From Microcoleus vaginatus_C (GTDB lineage Bacteria > Cyanobacteriota > Cyanobacteriia > Cyanobacteriales > Microcoleaceae), in NCBI GenBank assembly GCA_040004035.1, contig JAMPLN010000003.1: a stretch of 64,000 nucleotides of DNA; one strand, 5' to 3'. Both the position numbers and the translations under genes were made by a program. Within the stretch, counting starts at the first letter, position 1, and every line of letters begins with the position of its first letter. The notes under the pieces were generated by a model that saw only the letters and a list, made by a program, of their open reading frames with translations, was not told the origin of the DNA and did no database searches. Of this stretch, positions 16,152 to 24,843 are shown one piece after another.

Positions 16152-18239
16152 GTGTTTCTACAACTAAAAAAACAAGGCCGGCGGATTGTCTCGTTATTAA
16201 TGAGTTTTATTTTAGTTTTACTTCTAAATAATGGGGTTCAATCCTCGCCTGAAATCGGCAATCAAATTCTTTGGGATACCTATGGAATTCCACATATTTA
16301 TGGAGAGAATACTAAAAGCCTTTTCTACGCTTTTGGGTGGGCGCAGATGCAAAGTCACGGTAATCTGATTTTGCGTCTTTACGCACAAGCTCGCGGGCAA
16401 GCGGCCGAGTTTTGGGGCGAAGATTATCTGGAATCCGATCGCTGGGTGCAAACTATGGGAATTCCTAATCGCGCAAATGCGTGGTATGAATCACAAACTC
16501 CCATTTTTCGCAACTATCTCGATGCTTTTGTTGGCGGAATGAATGCCTATGCAAAAGAACACCTAGAGGCGCTCACCGAAGAATTAAAGGTAGCATTGCC
16601 CCTCAAACCGGTAGATGTATTGGCACACGCGCAACGTGTCATCAATTTTACTTTTATAGTCGAGCCAGAGCGCCTTGAAGATATCGCTGAAAATGATACC
16701 CCCAAAGGCTCTAATGGTTGGGCGATAGCTCCTTCCCGTTCTGAAAGCGGCAATGCCATGCTATTGGCAAATCCTCACCTTCCTTGGTCGGATTTATATT
16801 TATGGTACGAAGCGCAACTGATTGCCCCAGAAATTAATGCTTACGGAGCGACTCTCGTTGGATTTCCTGTATTAACGATCGCCTTTAATGACAACTTGGG
16901 ATGGACTCATACTGTCAACACTCACGATGGCTGGGATGCCTATGAATTGCCCCTCGCTAACGATGGCTATCGCTTCGATGGCGAAGTCCGAAAATTTGAC
17001 AGAGAAGAGAAGGTTTTAAAAGTCAAAGAAAAGAATGGGAATTTGCGATCGGAATCTCTAGTCGTGCGGCGTTCTGTTCACGGGCCGATTGTTACAGAAA
17101 AACAGGGCAAAGCGATCGCCCTGCGCGTTGTCGGACTCGAACAGTCCGGTGCTTTAGAGGAGTGGTGGGATATGGCGCGGGCAAGGAATTTCAATGAATT
17201 TGAGGCGGCTTTAAAGCGCTTGGAAATTCCTATGTTTACCGTCATGTATGCCGATCGTGAGGGGCATATCATGCACTTGTTTAACGGTCAAGTCCCCATA
17301 CGCAAAAAAGGAGATTTTAAATACTGGTCAGGTACGATCGCAGGCAATACGTCAGAGACTTTGTGGAGCAAAAATCATCCCTATGCGGATTTGCCGCGCG
17401 TTGTCGATCCGCCCAGCGGTTGGTTGCAAAATACCAACGATCCGCCTTGGACGACGACGTTTCCCAGCGCGATCGCACCCGATAATTATCCCGCCTACAT
17501 GGCACCGCGCGGCCCGATGGACTTGCGATCGCAGCGATCGGCAAAAATGCTGTTAGAAGATGAAAAAATCTCTTTCGAGGAATTGATGCAATACAAACAT
17601 TCCACTCAGGTAGAACTCGCCGATCGCCTCCTGGATGATTTAATTCCCGCCGCACGGCAAGGCAGTGCTCAAGCGCGCCGCGCTGCGGAAGTTCTCGCCA
17701 CTTGGGATCGCAAAGTCGATGCTGACAGTCGCGGTGCAGTGCTGTTTGCCTTTTGGAAAAAAGCGATGGATGCCGATAAGTTATTCGCTAAACCTTGGAG
17801 CGAAGATGCGCCGCTAACGACGCCAGACGGGTTGGCAAATCCTGCGGAGGCGGTGCGGGTGCTGGAAGCGACAGCAACCAAAGTTGAGGTAACTTATGGC
17901 GCGTTAGATGTGGCATGGGGGGAAGTCTTCCGATTGCCTGGGGAGGCGAATCTGCCTGCAAATGGAGCTGACGGTGCTTTGGGTGTATTTCGCTCAGTAT
18001 GGTTCGCTCCTGGGAAAGACGATCGCTTTCAAGCGGTTGCGGGCGATTCTTTTGTCGCTGCGATTGAGTTCTCGAAGCCGGTCAAAGCGATGGCGCTAAA
18101 CAGTTACGGCAACGCCAGTCAACCTGGTTCGCCCCACGCCGGCGATCAGTCGCAGCTCTTTGCTCGCAAGGAATTGCGCCCTGTATGGCGATCGCGATCG
18201 GAAATTGAAGCTCACCTGAGTTCGCGCCAAAAACTATAG
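16152..18239 (+). CDS. Penicillin-acylase-family (Ntn) amidohydrolase, exported
   Basis: The protein has 695 residues from a GTG start. A signal peptide (about 1-32) is followed by a short alpha part, then the autoproteolysis site G186-Ser187 in KGSNGWAIAP. Ser187 would become the N-terminal nucleophile of the beta subunit. Other family marks are LLANPHLPW, FPVLTIAFNDNLGWTHTVN, LQNTNDPPW and APRGPMDLRSQRS. Relatives cleave N-acyl amides: beta-lactams, acyl-homoserine lactones and, for PvdQ, the fatty acid of a pyoverdine precursor. Here the gene lies near a TonB receptor and an NRPS that begins with a fatty-acyl ligase, so deacylation of the lipopeptide in the periplasm is a reasonable guess. 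Quorum quenching is the main alternative. An ATG at 16118 is in another frame. Confidence 0.85.
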   Translation: MFLQLKKQGRRIVSLLMSFILVLLLNNGVQSSPEIGNQILWDTYGIPHIYGENTKSLFYAFGWAQMQSHGNLILRLYAQARGQAAEFWGEDYLESDRWVQTMGIPNRANAWYESQTPIFRNYLDAFVGGMNAYAKEHLEALTEELKVALPLKPVDVLAHAQRVINFTFIVEPERLEDIAENDTPKGSNGWAIAPSRSESGNAMLLANPHLPWSDLYLWYEAQLIAPEINAYGATLVGFPVLTIAFNDNLGWTHTVNTHDGWDAYELPLANDGYRFDGEVRKFDREEKVLKVKEKNGNLRSESLVVRRSVHGPIVTEKQGKAIALRVVGLEQSGALEEWWDMARARNFNEFEAALKRLEIPMFTVMYADREGHIMHLFNGQVPIRKKGDFKYWSGTIAGNTSETLWSKNHPYADLPRVVDPPSGWLQNTNDPPWTTTFPSAIAPDNYPAYMAPRGPMDLRSQRSAKMLLEDEKISFEELMQYKHSTQVELADRLLDDLIPAARQGSAQARRAAEVLATWDRKVDADSRGAVLFAFWKKAMDADKLFAKPWSEDAPLTTPDGLANPAEAVRVLEATATKVEVTYGALDVAWGEVFRLPGEANLPANGADGALGVFRSVWFAPGKDDRFQAVAGDSFVAAIEFSKPVKAMALNSYGNASQPGSPHAGDQSQLFARKELRPVWRSRSEIEAHLSSRQKL

Positions 18240-18240
18240 C

Positions 18241-18391
18241 AGAAGGAAGTTCGGCAACGGATTTTGTAACGGATGTAACGGATGTAAAGGATAGAAGGAA
18301 GTTCGGCAACGAGCAATGTACCGGATGTAACGGATGTAAAGGATAGAAGGAAGTTCGGCAACGAGCAATGTACCGGATGTAACGGATGTCA
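18241..18391. repeat. 52-base tandem repeat, about three copies
   Basis: Units begin at 18241, 18293 and 18345 with AGAAGGAAGTTCGGCAACG and include the doublet AACGGATGTAACGGATGT. Units 2 and 3 are nearly identical over about 46 bases. A single relative lies at 3545-3590. The array separates the convergent acylase and MFS genes. Confidence 0.9.
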
Positions 18392-18446
18392 GGAAGAGGG
18401 AAGAAGGAACAAGGAAGAAGTTAAAAGACCTCTTTCCGTTTCCCGT

Positions 18447-19709
18447 TTAGGCATCTCGCAGCAGTCGGCAAGCATACCCACTGACTGCAACGAGCAATAA
18501 GCCCAGCGAGGAGATAGCGTATAACAAAGCCATGCCAGCACCGGCACCTGTCCCGATAATTGGACCAAAAATAGCTGCTAAAAAACCTCCCGGTTGCATG
18601 GCGGGTTCAAAGACGCGATCGGCAAGGGGCCCTGCGATCAATAAACCGATCGCTGACGCCAATTGCACGATGACTGCTCTGGTAGCAAAAACGCGCCCCT
18701 GTACTTCGGGTGCGACTTTCGCCAGCCAGATTGCCTCGTTGGAACTGCCGAGGATGGGGAAATTGAAAGACGAACAAAATTGAGCGGGAATCCAGATGGA
18801 AAGCGCCTGACCAAAAGCAAAGACTATTTTACTCAAGCCCGCGCCTGCCATGCCGAACAGAAAGCCCCGGATTCGGCGTTTGGGGCCGCCCCAAATACTG
18901 ACGATCGATGCTCCTAAAACACCGCCTGCGCCGGCGGCTGAAAGGATAGTACCGAGGATTCTGGCATTGTTGCCAGTGCGTGCCAGAATCATCGGTGAGT
19001 AGAGGGCCGCGCCGATGTCGTGAGCAAACCAGAATAGCGAAACGGACGCCAGCAAGGCAAGCAGGCTGGGACGCTCGACGATGTAGCGGAATCCGAAGCT
19101 GAGTTCTTGCAATAGGTGGAAGCGAGTCGGCTGGGGATTGGAGGCGATCGCGGGCTGGGGTATTTTGACAGATACTAGCGTGGCGATCGCTATTGTAAAA
19201 GTTGCCAGGTCGATCGTAAAAATCCCGCTCAACCCGATCGCAGAATAGAGAATCCCCGCCAGCGTCGGAGCAATAATACTCGCACCGTAACTTGCCAAAA
19301 AACTTAAACTGCTAGCGCGGCTGTAATGCTTTTCTGGCATCATTGTGGCGATGGCTGCTGAGTAAGCTAACTGCTGAATTTGGTCAAAAATTCCGTTAAC
19401 CGCACCCGCTACATATATATGCCATATTTGCAGGTTTTGGCTGATATAAAGTAATAGGATAGCCAGCGTTAACAGAGCTGAAACCGTATCGCCGATCGCC
19501 ATCAAAAATTTTCGATTACAGCGATCGACGAGAATGCCAGCAACCGGAGCGAGAAAGATGCGCGGCAATTGAATAAAAAAAATCAACAAAGCCAAAGCCG
19601 TCACTTGACTGGTGGACTCCCAAATCCAAATAGTCAGCGCAAACGCGGACATAGCGCTGCCAATCATCGAAGCTGCTTGTCCGAGCCAGAGTTGAATAAA
19701 TTTTTGCAT
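18447..19709 (-). CDS. MFS exporter, EntS-like
   Basis: The protein has 420 residues and about 12 membrane segments. The loop after helix 2 reads GILVDRCNRKFLMAIGD, the MFS-3 version of motif A. Length and segment pattern resemble the EntS/enterobactin-exporter type of MFS proteins, and similar MFS genes export siderophores in other cyanobacteria. It is the last gene of a probable minus-strand unit: TonB receptor, PepSY membrane protein, then this exporter, 90 bases after the PepSY gene. Context therefore suggests export of the NRPS product, though the substrate is not proven by sequence. Confidence 0.8.
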   Translation of the reverse strand: MQKFIQLWLGQAASMIGSAMSAFALTIWIWESTSQVTALALLIFFIQLPRIFLAPVAGILVDRCNRKFLMAIGDTVSALLTLAILLLYISQNLQIWHIYVAGAVNGIFDQIQQLAYSAAIATMMPEKHYSRASSLSFLASYGASIIAPTLAGILYSAIGLSGIFTIDLATFTIAIATLVSVKIPQPAIASNPQPTRFHLLQELSFGFRYIVERPSLLALLASVSLFWFAHDIGAALYSPMILARTGNNARILGTILSAAGAGGVLGASIVSIWGGPKRRIRGFLFGMAGAGLSKIVFAFGQALSIWIPAQFCSSFNFPILGSSNEAIWLAKVAPEVQGRVFATRAVIVQLASAIGLLIAGPLADRVFEPAMQPGGFLAAIFGPIIGTGAGAGMALLYAISSLGLLLVAVSGYACRLLRDA

Positions 19710-19799
19710 TAAATAAGCGATTGATAGGATTTAAAATTCAGAGAATCGGGGTTTTTAGGCAGGAGAATGACACCCGCATCAAACCGCACGCCGCTATCC

Positions 19800-20945
19800 T
19801 TAAAACCAAGGCCATTGCTGGCTCAGTGGAGATAATTCTTCATATTGCTGTCTCGCCTCCTTGCGGTAAAATTTCGCCAAATGCCGCTGCCGCCACATTA
19901 GTACGCCCGTAACAAACAGTAGCATCGCTGCTAATCCTGCGATCGCGTGTACAAGTCGCAAGTAAATTCCGCCATAGCTGCCAATATGTAGCGGATAAAG
20001 CGAGTTGAGAATTCGATTTGCTACAGAAGCTGAATTTACACTGTCAGCCTGCAATATTTTGCCACTATATTGGTCGAGATAAATGGTGCTAATCCCGTTT
20101 GGGTGCGGGTCATTGGGAAATTTTTTCCGTACCTTAAAAGTTTCTTCAGGTGTCAAAGGCAGAGAAATAAAAGTGGTTTTAGCTTCTGTCCAAACGGTAT
20201 TAACTTGCTGTAATATTTCGTCAATGTTTTGCCTAGAACTGCTAGACTGGTGATTAGAAGTCAAGGCTAGCTGTGGCTTTTCATTCGTTAGCCAATACAA
20301 GGTCGATTCAACTGGCGTGTAAAAAATTATCGCTGTCCCTGTAGCAGAGATTAGTATGAGGAAAGCGACCGATACAATGCCAGAAACATTATGTAAATCA
20401 AATACAGTCCGCTGCCAGTGAGCTTGCCAATTAATAGAAAATCCGCGAGCCAAATTGCGCCAACCCGTCCACAATACCAAACCCGTAAAAGTTAGTCCTA
20501 GCATTACTAGACCACAAATACCGACAACAAGATGACCGAATTCTCCTCCCGCTAATTCCGCGTGTAACCTCAAAATAAAACCTGTAAAAGTTTGTTTTCC
20601 TAGGCGCGCGCCCGTAATTTCTCCGCTGTAAGGATTGACATAAACGCTAACTATTTCCTCACTCTTTGACAGCATCCAAACTTGGCAAACTTCCTTCGCT
20701 GACCGCGGCAGCAAGATACTAAGAGCTTGATTTTGCGGATAAGCTTTTTCGACAATTTGCAGGACATTTTCCAGCGGTATCTGTTCGGCTTGAGGAATGA
20801 CTTGCAGGAGTTGGGGATTGAAGAACCGCTCGATTTCGGGACTGAAAACCAGCAAGCTACCCGTTAAAGCAATTACTGCTAGAAATATTCCTACCACCAA
20901 CCCCAAATACAAGTGCAGTTTGAATGCGAGTTTGCGGAACTTCAT
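19800..20945 (-). CDS. PepSY-associated transmembrane protein (iron-regulated membrane protein family)
   Basis: The protein has 381 residues from the ATG at 20943-20945. Helix 1 (about 10-32) carries the typical KLHLYLGLVVGIFLAVIALTG start with a conserved His. PepSY-like segments follow, with VNPYSGEITG near residue 120 and YLDQYSGKILQ near residue 280. Further helices include HAELAGGEFGHLVVGICGLV, DLHNVSGIVSVAFLILI and the last RLVHAIAGLAAMLLFVTGVL. Conserved His residues in helices suggest heme or metal binding; relatives near siderophore receptors are proposed to reduce ferric siderophores. A longer frame to 21047 would add 34 residues encoded by an inverted repeat element and is rejected. 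GAGGAAAA lies upstream of the chosen start. Confidence 0.85.
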   Translation of the reverse strand: MKFRKLAFKLHLYLGLVVGIFLAVIALTGSLLVFSPEIERFFNPQLLQVIPQAEQIPLENVLQIVEKAYPQNQALSILLPRSAKEVCQVWMLSKSEEIVSVYVNPYSGEITGARLGKQTFTGFILRLHAELAGGEFGHLVVGICGLVMLGLTFTGLVLWTGWRNLARGFSINWQAHWQRTVFDLHNVSGIVSVAFLILISATGTAIIFYTPVESTLYWLTNEKPQLALTSNHQSSSSRQNIDEILQQVNTVWTEAKTTFISLPLTPEETFKVRKKFPNDPHPNGISTIYLDQYSGKILQADSVNSASVANRILNSLYPLHIGSYGGIYLRLVHAIAGLAAMLLFVTGVLMWRQRHLAKFYRKEARQQYEELSPLSQQWPWF

Positions 20946-20971
20946 CTCGAAATTTTCCTCGAAACCGTTAT

Positions 20972-21065
20972 TTGTAGGGGTCGTGCCCCCGTGCCGACCC
21001 CTCCCCACCAAAGAAATTCTAAGTATTTCAGGGATTGCGGCAGCCACGGGGGGCAGCCCCTACAA
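20972..21065. repeat. TTGTAGGGG inverted-repeat element (MITE-like)
   Basis: Left arm 20972-20994 and right arm 21044-21065 are imperfect reverse complements (TTGTAGGGG, then TGCCCCCGTG; right end CCCCTACAA). They enclose about 50 bases. It lies 27 bases upstream of the PepSY gene start, between that gene and the receptor gene. It is probably a small non-coding mobile repeat or an RNA structural element in the operon leader. Confidence 0.7.
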
Positions 21066-21252
21066 GAGAATGAAACAGCCCTGCCTGAGCAAGGGGGTAG
21101 ATTTGTAACCAGCAACTTGGGTCTCTAGAGGGAGAGCCACTCTTGTTATAATAATTTCCAGAAAAATACCTGATAGCAAGAGTTGGGCTGCCAGCGCTTT
21201 CCTCGCAAGCCCCTACTTTTGCCTCAGCATGAAATCCCCAGGCGATAAATAA

Positions 21253-24045
21253 TTACCAGTTAAGACGGTAATTAACACTGAGAGTCAAACCTCTGCCTGC
21301 ATAATTAGAGCTGTCCGCGCCAAATCCAGCGAAGTATTGGGAGATCACAGGAAAATATTGATTATTCAATAAATTCTCGACTTTGACTTGTAGCAGCCCA
21401 GAGCCAATTTTAACCGCGCTGACGTAATCCACAGTGAGATAGCTGCTAATCGGGCCGCCATCCGAGCCGTCTTTGAAGGCTTGATCGCGATTTCCAGAAT
21501 ATAAGAACTGTAACCGATTGTTCCATCCCGGCAAAGTTTCGTTTTGAACATAAGCTGTTAGCTTGAACGGTGGAATTCGGCTGCTATCGAGGGCAAGGGA
21601 ACGGCCAGTGTCGTCGTCATATTCGCCTTGAATATAAGTAGCAGTCCCGCCGAGCGACCATGCTCGTGCAGGTTGCCAATCCACAGTCCCTTCTAAGCCG
21701 TAAATGCGTTCTGGGGCGCGGGTTAGTTGCAGGCGACCTGTGTTGCCAAGTGGTGTAAAATTCACTCCCAGATCGGAGGTATTGTAAAAAGCGGCAAGCG
21801 ACATTTGCACGGATTGCCACCCTCCTCGAATGCCAATTTCGTAGTTGTTGACTTTTTGCGGTTGAGTTACTTCTAACGAAGATTCAATTCCGACAAAATT
21901 GTCGGGGGGTTCGCGGAGGATGCGGCCGAAATCTGGAACTGAGAAACCTTGAGAAAAGTTGCCAAATACGTTGAAGGTATCATTAATTTTATAGACAGCC
22001 CCTGTATTAAATAGGGTGGCGTTAAAATTGCGATCGCCTCCTTGGATCTGACGCTCATTAAAAGTGGTATAATCATTGACTTCTAACCCGATGCGCTCGT
22101 GACGTATCCCGCCACTTAGAATGACGATATCGTCAATATTCCATTCCATTTGACCGAAAAAGCCAAGGCTGTTGTAAGTGTAGGGAGGAACGAAAGGACG
22201 CGAGGAAATTTTCCGGTAAACCCGGCCGCCACTTGCGTCAAATCTCTCCGGGTCGTACAAGTCGAAACGCTGTCTGCTATCTTCAGTAATATAGTCAGAA
22301 CCCCAAGTTAATCGAAGATTTTCGGCGCGGGATAAAGGAGTGGTGATCGCCAGTCTACCTCCTATTTGTTCGTTCTCGCCTCGCGAACCACCAACGCCGA
22401 TAAAGGGACCAAAGAAATCCGACGTACGGAAATCCGAAGGAACGCTTGTATTGGAATTCGTCCGATAGTAGATTTGACTTTGAAGGCTGCTGCCAAAAAG
22501 GTTTTGGTTGGTGTAACTTAGGTTGACCTGTGTACTTTTATTTCCCGGTGTTGCCCCGTCGATATCCAAATTTCCGGTTCGGATACCGCGGGCTTTTTGC
22601 CGTCCTTCCTGGTCGTCAACGCTAAAGTCTGGAATCACATTGGGATCTTGGGTTTCCCGATAGTGATTGACTGTTAGTTGCAGCCGCTGTTGGGTGTCCA
22701 AATCTACCCCGACTTTGCCCATGACGTTGAAGAGGGTGCTGCTATCTCCGCCGAGTTCATAAAAGGGAATGCGATCGCCTTTGGCATCGTAAAAAGCTCC
22801 ACTTCTAGAGAGCGAGACAGTGCCGGTCATATCGAAATTGCCACTTCGGCCAGAAATCGTCTGCTGAGCGTTAAAGCCTAGAGCATCATCTGTGTTTGTT
22901 AAAGCGCTACTGACGCCCACTTCAGTAACAGCAGTTAGCCTTTCCTCAGTTGGCCGACGAGTAATAATATTAATCACGCCACCTGTAGCTTGAGCGCCGT
23001 AGATTGCGGTAGACCCCCGCACTACTTCAACACGTTCGATCGCGCTGGGATCGATGTTTCTATAATCTCTGCCAAAAGATTGAAGATTAGTACCTTGTGG
23101 CACGCCGTCAATCAGAACGGAAACATCGCGACCCCGCAAAGTTTGTCCATAAGTGGCAGTCAATTGAGTCGGGGGCGCGAAACCGGGAACCTGCTTTGCC
23201 AGAGCTTCCCCGATATTTCTCGATTGCCCTACCTGCTGCTGAAGTTCTTCTGAGTCTACCACCGTTATAGAGCGCGGCACGTTCGTCACTCTTTCTGCGG
23301 TTCGCGTTGCAGTGACGACGATTTCAATCGGGTCTCTCCCCACCTGTGGCGTTCCGGGTGGCTGTGTCTGTGTTCCTGGTGGCTGCGCGGTCGGCGGTAA
23401 GGGTTCTCCCGGCGTTCCTGGTGGCTGCGCGGTCGGCGGTAAGGGTGATCCGGGCGTCCCTGGCGGCTGCGCTGTCGGCGGTAAGGGTGATCCGGGTATC
23501 CCTGGTGGCTGCGCTGTCGGTGGCAAAGGTTCTGCGGGTATCTCTACCTGCTGCCCTGTCGATGGCAAGGGTGCTGCGGGTGTCCCCGGCTGCTGTGTTG
23601 TAGGAGCCGGTGCAGGCGGGCGAGCAGTCATCTGCGAGGTGGGTTGTAAGCTGAGAATCAGACCCGCAGCATTAGGAATCACCCGTGCCACTGGTTGACC
23701 CCTCTCACCAATCACTTTGATTCGGATGCTGTTGTTATCTAAAGGAGTAACGGTGACAGAAGCAATTCCCGCAGCCGGTTTGTCTTGACGAAACTCATTT
23801 CCCCCCGGTAGTCGCAGTTGAGCGGTAATGGCATCAATTTGTAAAGTTTCGCCAAAGGTGGTGGTGAAGACTTGCAGGGGTCTTCCATCTTCAGTGTCTA
23901 GGATGATTTCAATGCCTTCTGACGTGGGGTTGAGGCGAACGCCCGTCACCTGCGCGATGTTGGAAGCGCACGCCGGCCCAGCGACTACCGCCGACACGAC
24001 TCCTGCCAGCCCAAGGCTATTTAATAATTTCTGCGATCTCTTCAT
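21253..24045 (-). CDS. TonB-dependent outer-membrane receptor with N-terminal AMIN domain
   Basis: The protein has 930 residues. A signal peptide (1-27) precedes an AMIN domain (about 31-132: VTGVRLNPTSEGIEIILD). A Pro-rich linker follows (about 135-240), built of 14-residue repeats. The plug domain (about 245-365) has IEIVVTATRTAERV as TonB-box-like start, DVSVLIDGVP and GAQATGGVINIITRRP. A 22-strand-type barrel ends in LSVNYRLNW with an aromatic last residue. Cyanobacterial ferric-siderophore receptors typically have this AMIN-linker-plug-barrel layout. It heads a unit with the PepSY protein and the EntS-like exporter and is divergent from the NRPS genes. Ferric lipopeptide uptake is therefore the likeliest role; another siderophore is possible. 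Confidence 0.93.
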   Translation of the reverse strand: MKRSQKLLNSLGLAGVVSAVVAGPACASNIAQVTGVRLNPTSEGIEIILDTEDGRPLQVFTTTFGETLQIDAITAQLRLPGGNEFRQDKPAAGIASVTVTPLDNNSIRIKVIGERGQPVARVIPNAAGLILSLQPTSQMTARPPAPAPTTQQPGTPAAPLPSTGQQVEIPAEPLPPTAQPPGIPGSPLPPTAQPPGTPGSPLPPTAQPPGTPGEPLPPTAQPPGTQTQPPGTPQVGRDPIEIVVTATRTAERVTNVPRSITVVDSEELQQQVGQSRNIGEALAKQVPGFAPPTQLTATYGQTLRGRDVSVLIDGVPQGTNLQSFGRDYRNIDPSAIERVEVVRGSTAIYGAQATGGVINIITRRPTEERLTAVTEVGVSSALTNTDDALGFNAQQTISGRSGNFDMTGTVSLSRSGAFYDAKGDRIPFYELGGDSSTLFNVMGKVGVDLDTQQRLQLTVNHYRETQDPNVIPDFSVDDQEGRQKARGIRTGNLDIDGATPGNKSTQVNLSYTNQNLFGSSLQSQIYYRTNSNTSVPSDFRTSDFFGPFIGVGGSRGENEQIGGRLAITTPLSRAENLRLTWGSDYITEDSRQRFDLYDPERFDASGGRVYRKISSRPFVPPYTYNSLGFFGQMEWNIDDIVILSGGIRHERIGLEVNDYTTFNERQIQGGDRNFNATLFNTGAVYKINDTFNVFGNFSQGFSVPDFGRILREPPDNFVGIESSLEVTQPQKVNNYEIGIRGGWQSVQMSLAAFYNTSDLGVNFTPLGNTGRLQLTRAPERIYGLEGTVDWQPARAWSLGGTATYIQGEYDDDTGRSLALDSSRIPPFKLTAYVQNETLPGWNNRLQFLYSGNRDQAFKDGSDGGPISSYLTVDYVSAVKIGSGLLQVKVENLLNNQYFPVISQYFAGFGADSSNYAGRGLTLSVNYRLNW
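23378..23545. repeat. Four 42-base tandem repeats in the receptor linker
   Basis: Units of 42 bases (14 codons, LPPTAQPPGTPGSP-like on the minus strand) start at 23378, 23420, 23462 and 23504, and a decayed fifth follows. They code for the Pro-rich linker between AMIN and plug domains and remain in frame. Confidence 0.9.
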
Positions 24046-24061
24046 TACTCTTGAATCAACA

Positions 24062-24346
24062 ATGAATGGAATTTCGGATATGTGGTTTGCGTTGCTTGCA
24101 CAACATGATTTGTGGCAGCGTTGCTGCTCTTGTTTACCTCTTGAAACTGACCTGCGGAAGATACGACCTAGTTGTCGGGCGCACTTCGAGCCGATTCTCC
24201 CGTCGCTAGCAGCCTTTGTCTGGCAGGAAGCGCGTGAGGACGAACGCCTCAGTCCGGTGGCGCTCTGGACGATCGCGCACGGTGGGCACCTTCCTCGGTT
24301 AAAGGAAGTAGTCGCTGGACGCTTAATGAGAAAGTGCCTTAATTAG
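24062..24346 (+). CDS. Unrecognised 94-codon reading frame upstream of the receptor gene
   Basis: This frame encodes 94 residues with four Trp and four Cys (DLWQRCCSCLPLE, VWQEAREDERLSPVALW). It is GC-richer than the flanking spacer. There is no clear ribosome binding site. It begins only 17 bases from the divergent receptor start and would overlap the receptor promoter. I do not recognise a family. It may be a small gene, a relic, or non-coding leader sequence. No tested minus-strand frame is open across it. Confidence 0.25.
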   Translation: MNGISDMWFALLAQHDLWQRCCSCLPLETDLRKIRPSCRAHFEPILPSLAAFVWQEAREDERLSPVALWTIAHGGHLPRLKEVVAGRLMRKCLN

Positions 24347-24379
24347 ATAACACAGCAGTTACATCTGTCAAGAGTTAAC

Positions 24380-24397
24380 TAATGAAAACTAATTGCA
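24380..24397 (+). promoter_or_regulatory. AT-rich box shared with the tonB promoter
   Basis: TAATGAAAACTAATTGCA differs by one base from the 18-mer at 12591-12608 upstream of tonB. Extended by one base on the right it reads as an imperfect palindrome (AATGnAA ... TTnCATT), loosely Fur-like. It lies in the shared regulatory region between the receptor unit and the NRPS genes. Confidence 0.45.
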
Positions 24398-24545
24398 TTT
24401 TAAGATAGGGGGTCAGACCCATCTAGCTAGTTGTGCACCACTTGCCTATTATGCTTGCTGTCAGGGCTAGACAAACGATCGCCTACAATGCTATGGCAAG
24501 AGTTAGAAAAGATTGTCATATAGGAAATGATAGGAGTCAACAAAC

Positions 24546-24587
24546 TTGCAAAAGACTCTTGACAATAAATGTCATCTAACCTACTAT
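24546..24587 (+). promoter_or_regulatory. Probable NRPS operon promoter
   Basis: TTGACA (24559-24564), exactly 17 bases, then TACTAT (24582-24587) make a strong sigma-70-type promoter pointing at the NRPS genes. It leaves an untranslated leader of about 250 bases. TTGCAAAAGACTCTTGACA at 24546-24564 resembles 12604-12621 in front of tonB. TAAATGTCATCT between the boxes could be part of an operator. Confidence 0.6.
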
Positions 24588-24843
24588 GCTTAAAGTCGAT
24601 AGCCGTAAAGCCCCCGAAGCTGATATCGAAGCTGACTCGGACTGCAATCGCCCCGGAGCCATTGCCGAACAGCCCGATCGACAACAAAACGTGAAAACAA
24701 GCGCTAATACCCGGATTGAAGACTCAAACGCGCTGATGGGAGACTCGTAACGCCCGACAACTGTTCACAAAAAGTCTATGTGAAAAGAATTTGGCGGAAC
24801 TGGTTGGCGTACTGCAAACAAGATTTATAGGTAAAAAGAATCG

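Noticed and set aside
18241..18391. Possible CRISPR array
   Set aside because: The 52-base units are directly adjacent without unique spacers and no cas genes are present.
20946..21047. 34-residue N-terminal extension of the PepSY protein
   Set aside because: It is encoded by the TTGTAGGGG inverted repeat, and the Met at 20945 fits the family start KLHLYLG better.
23828..24061. Plus-strand extension of the 94-codon frame back into the receptor gene
   Set aside because: It is antisense to the signal peptide and AMIN coding region of the receptor and is explained by it.
24046..24350. Possible cobalamin riboswitch before the TonB receptor
   Set aside because: Neither the B12-box nor the GCCACTG core was found on the minus strand.
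24586..24750. 54-codon reading frame starting MLKVDSRKAPE before the NRPS gene
   Set aside because: Its ATG overlaps the -10 box of the probable NRPS promoter, it has no ribosome binding site and its peptide is unrecognised. A leader peptide cannot be excluded but is not supported.
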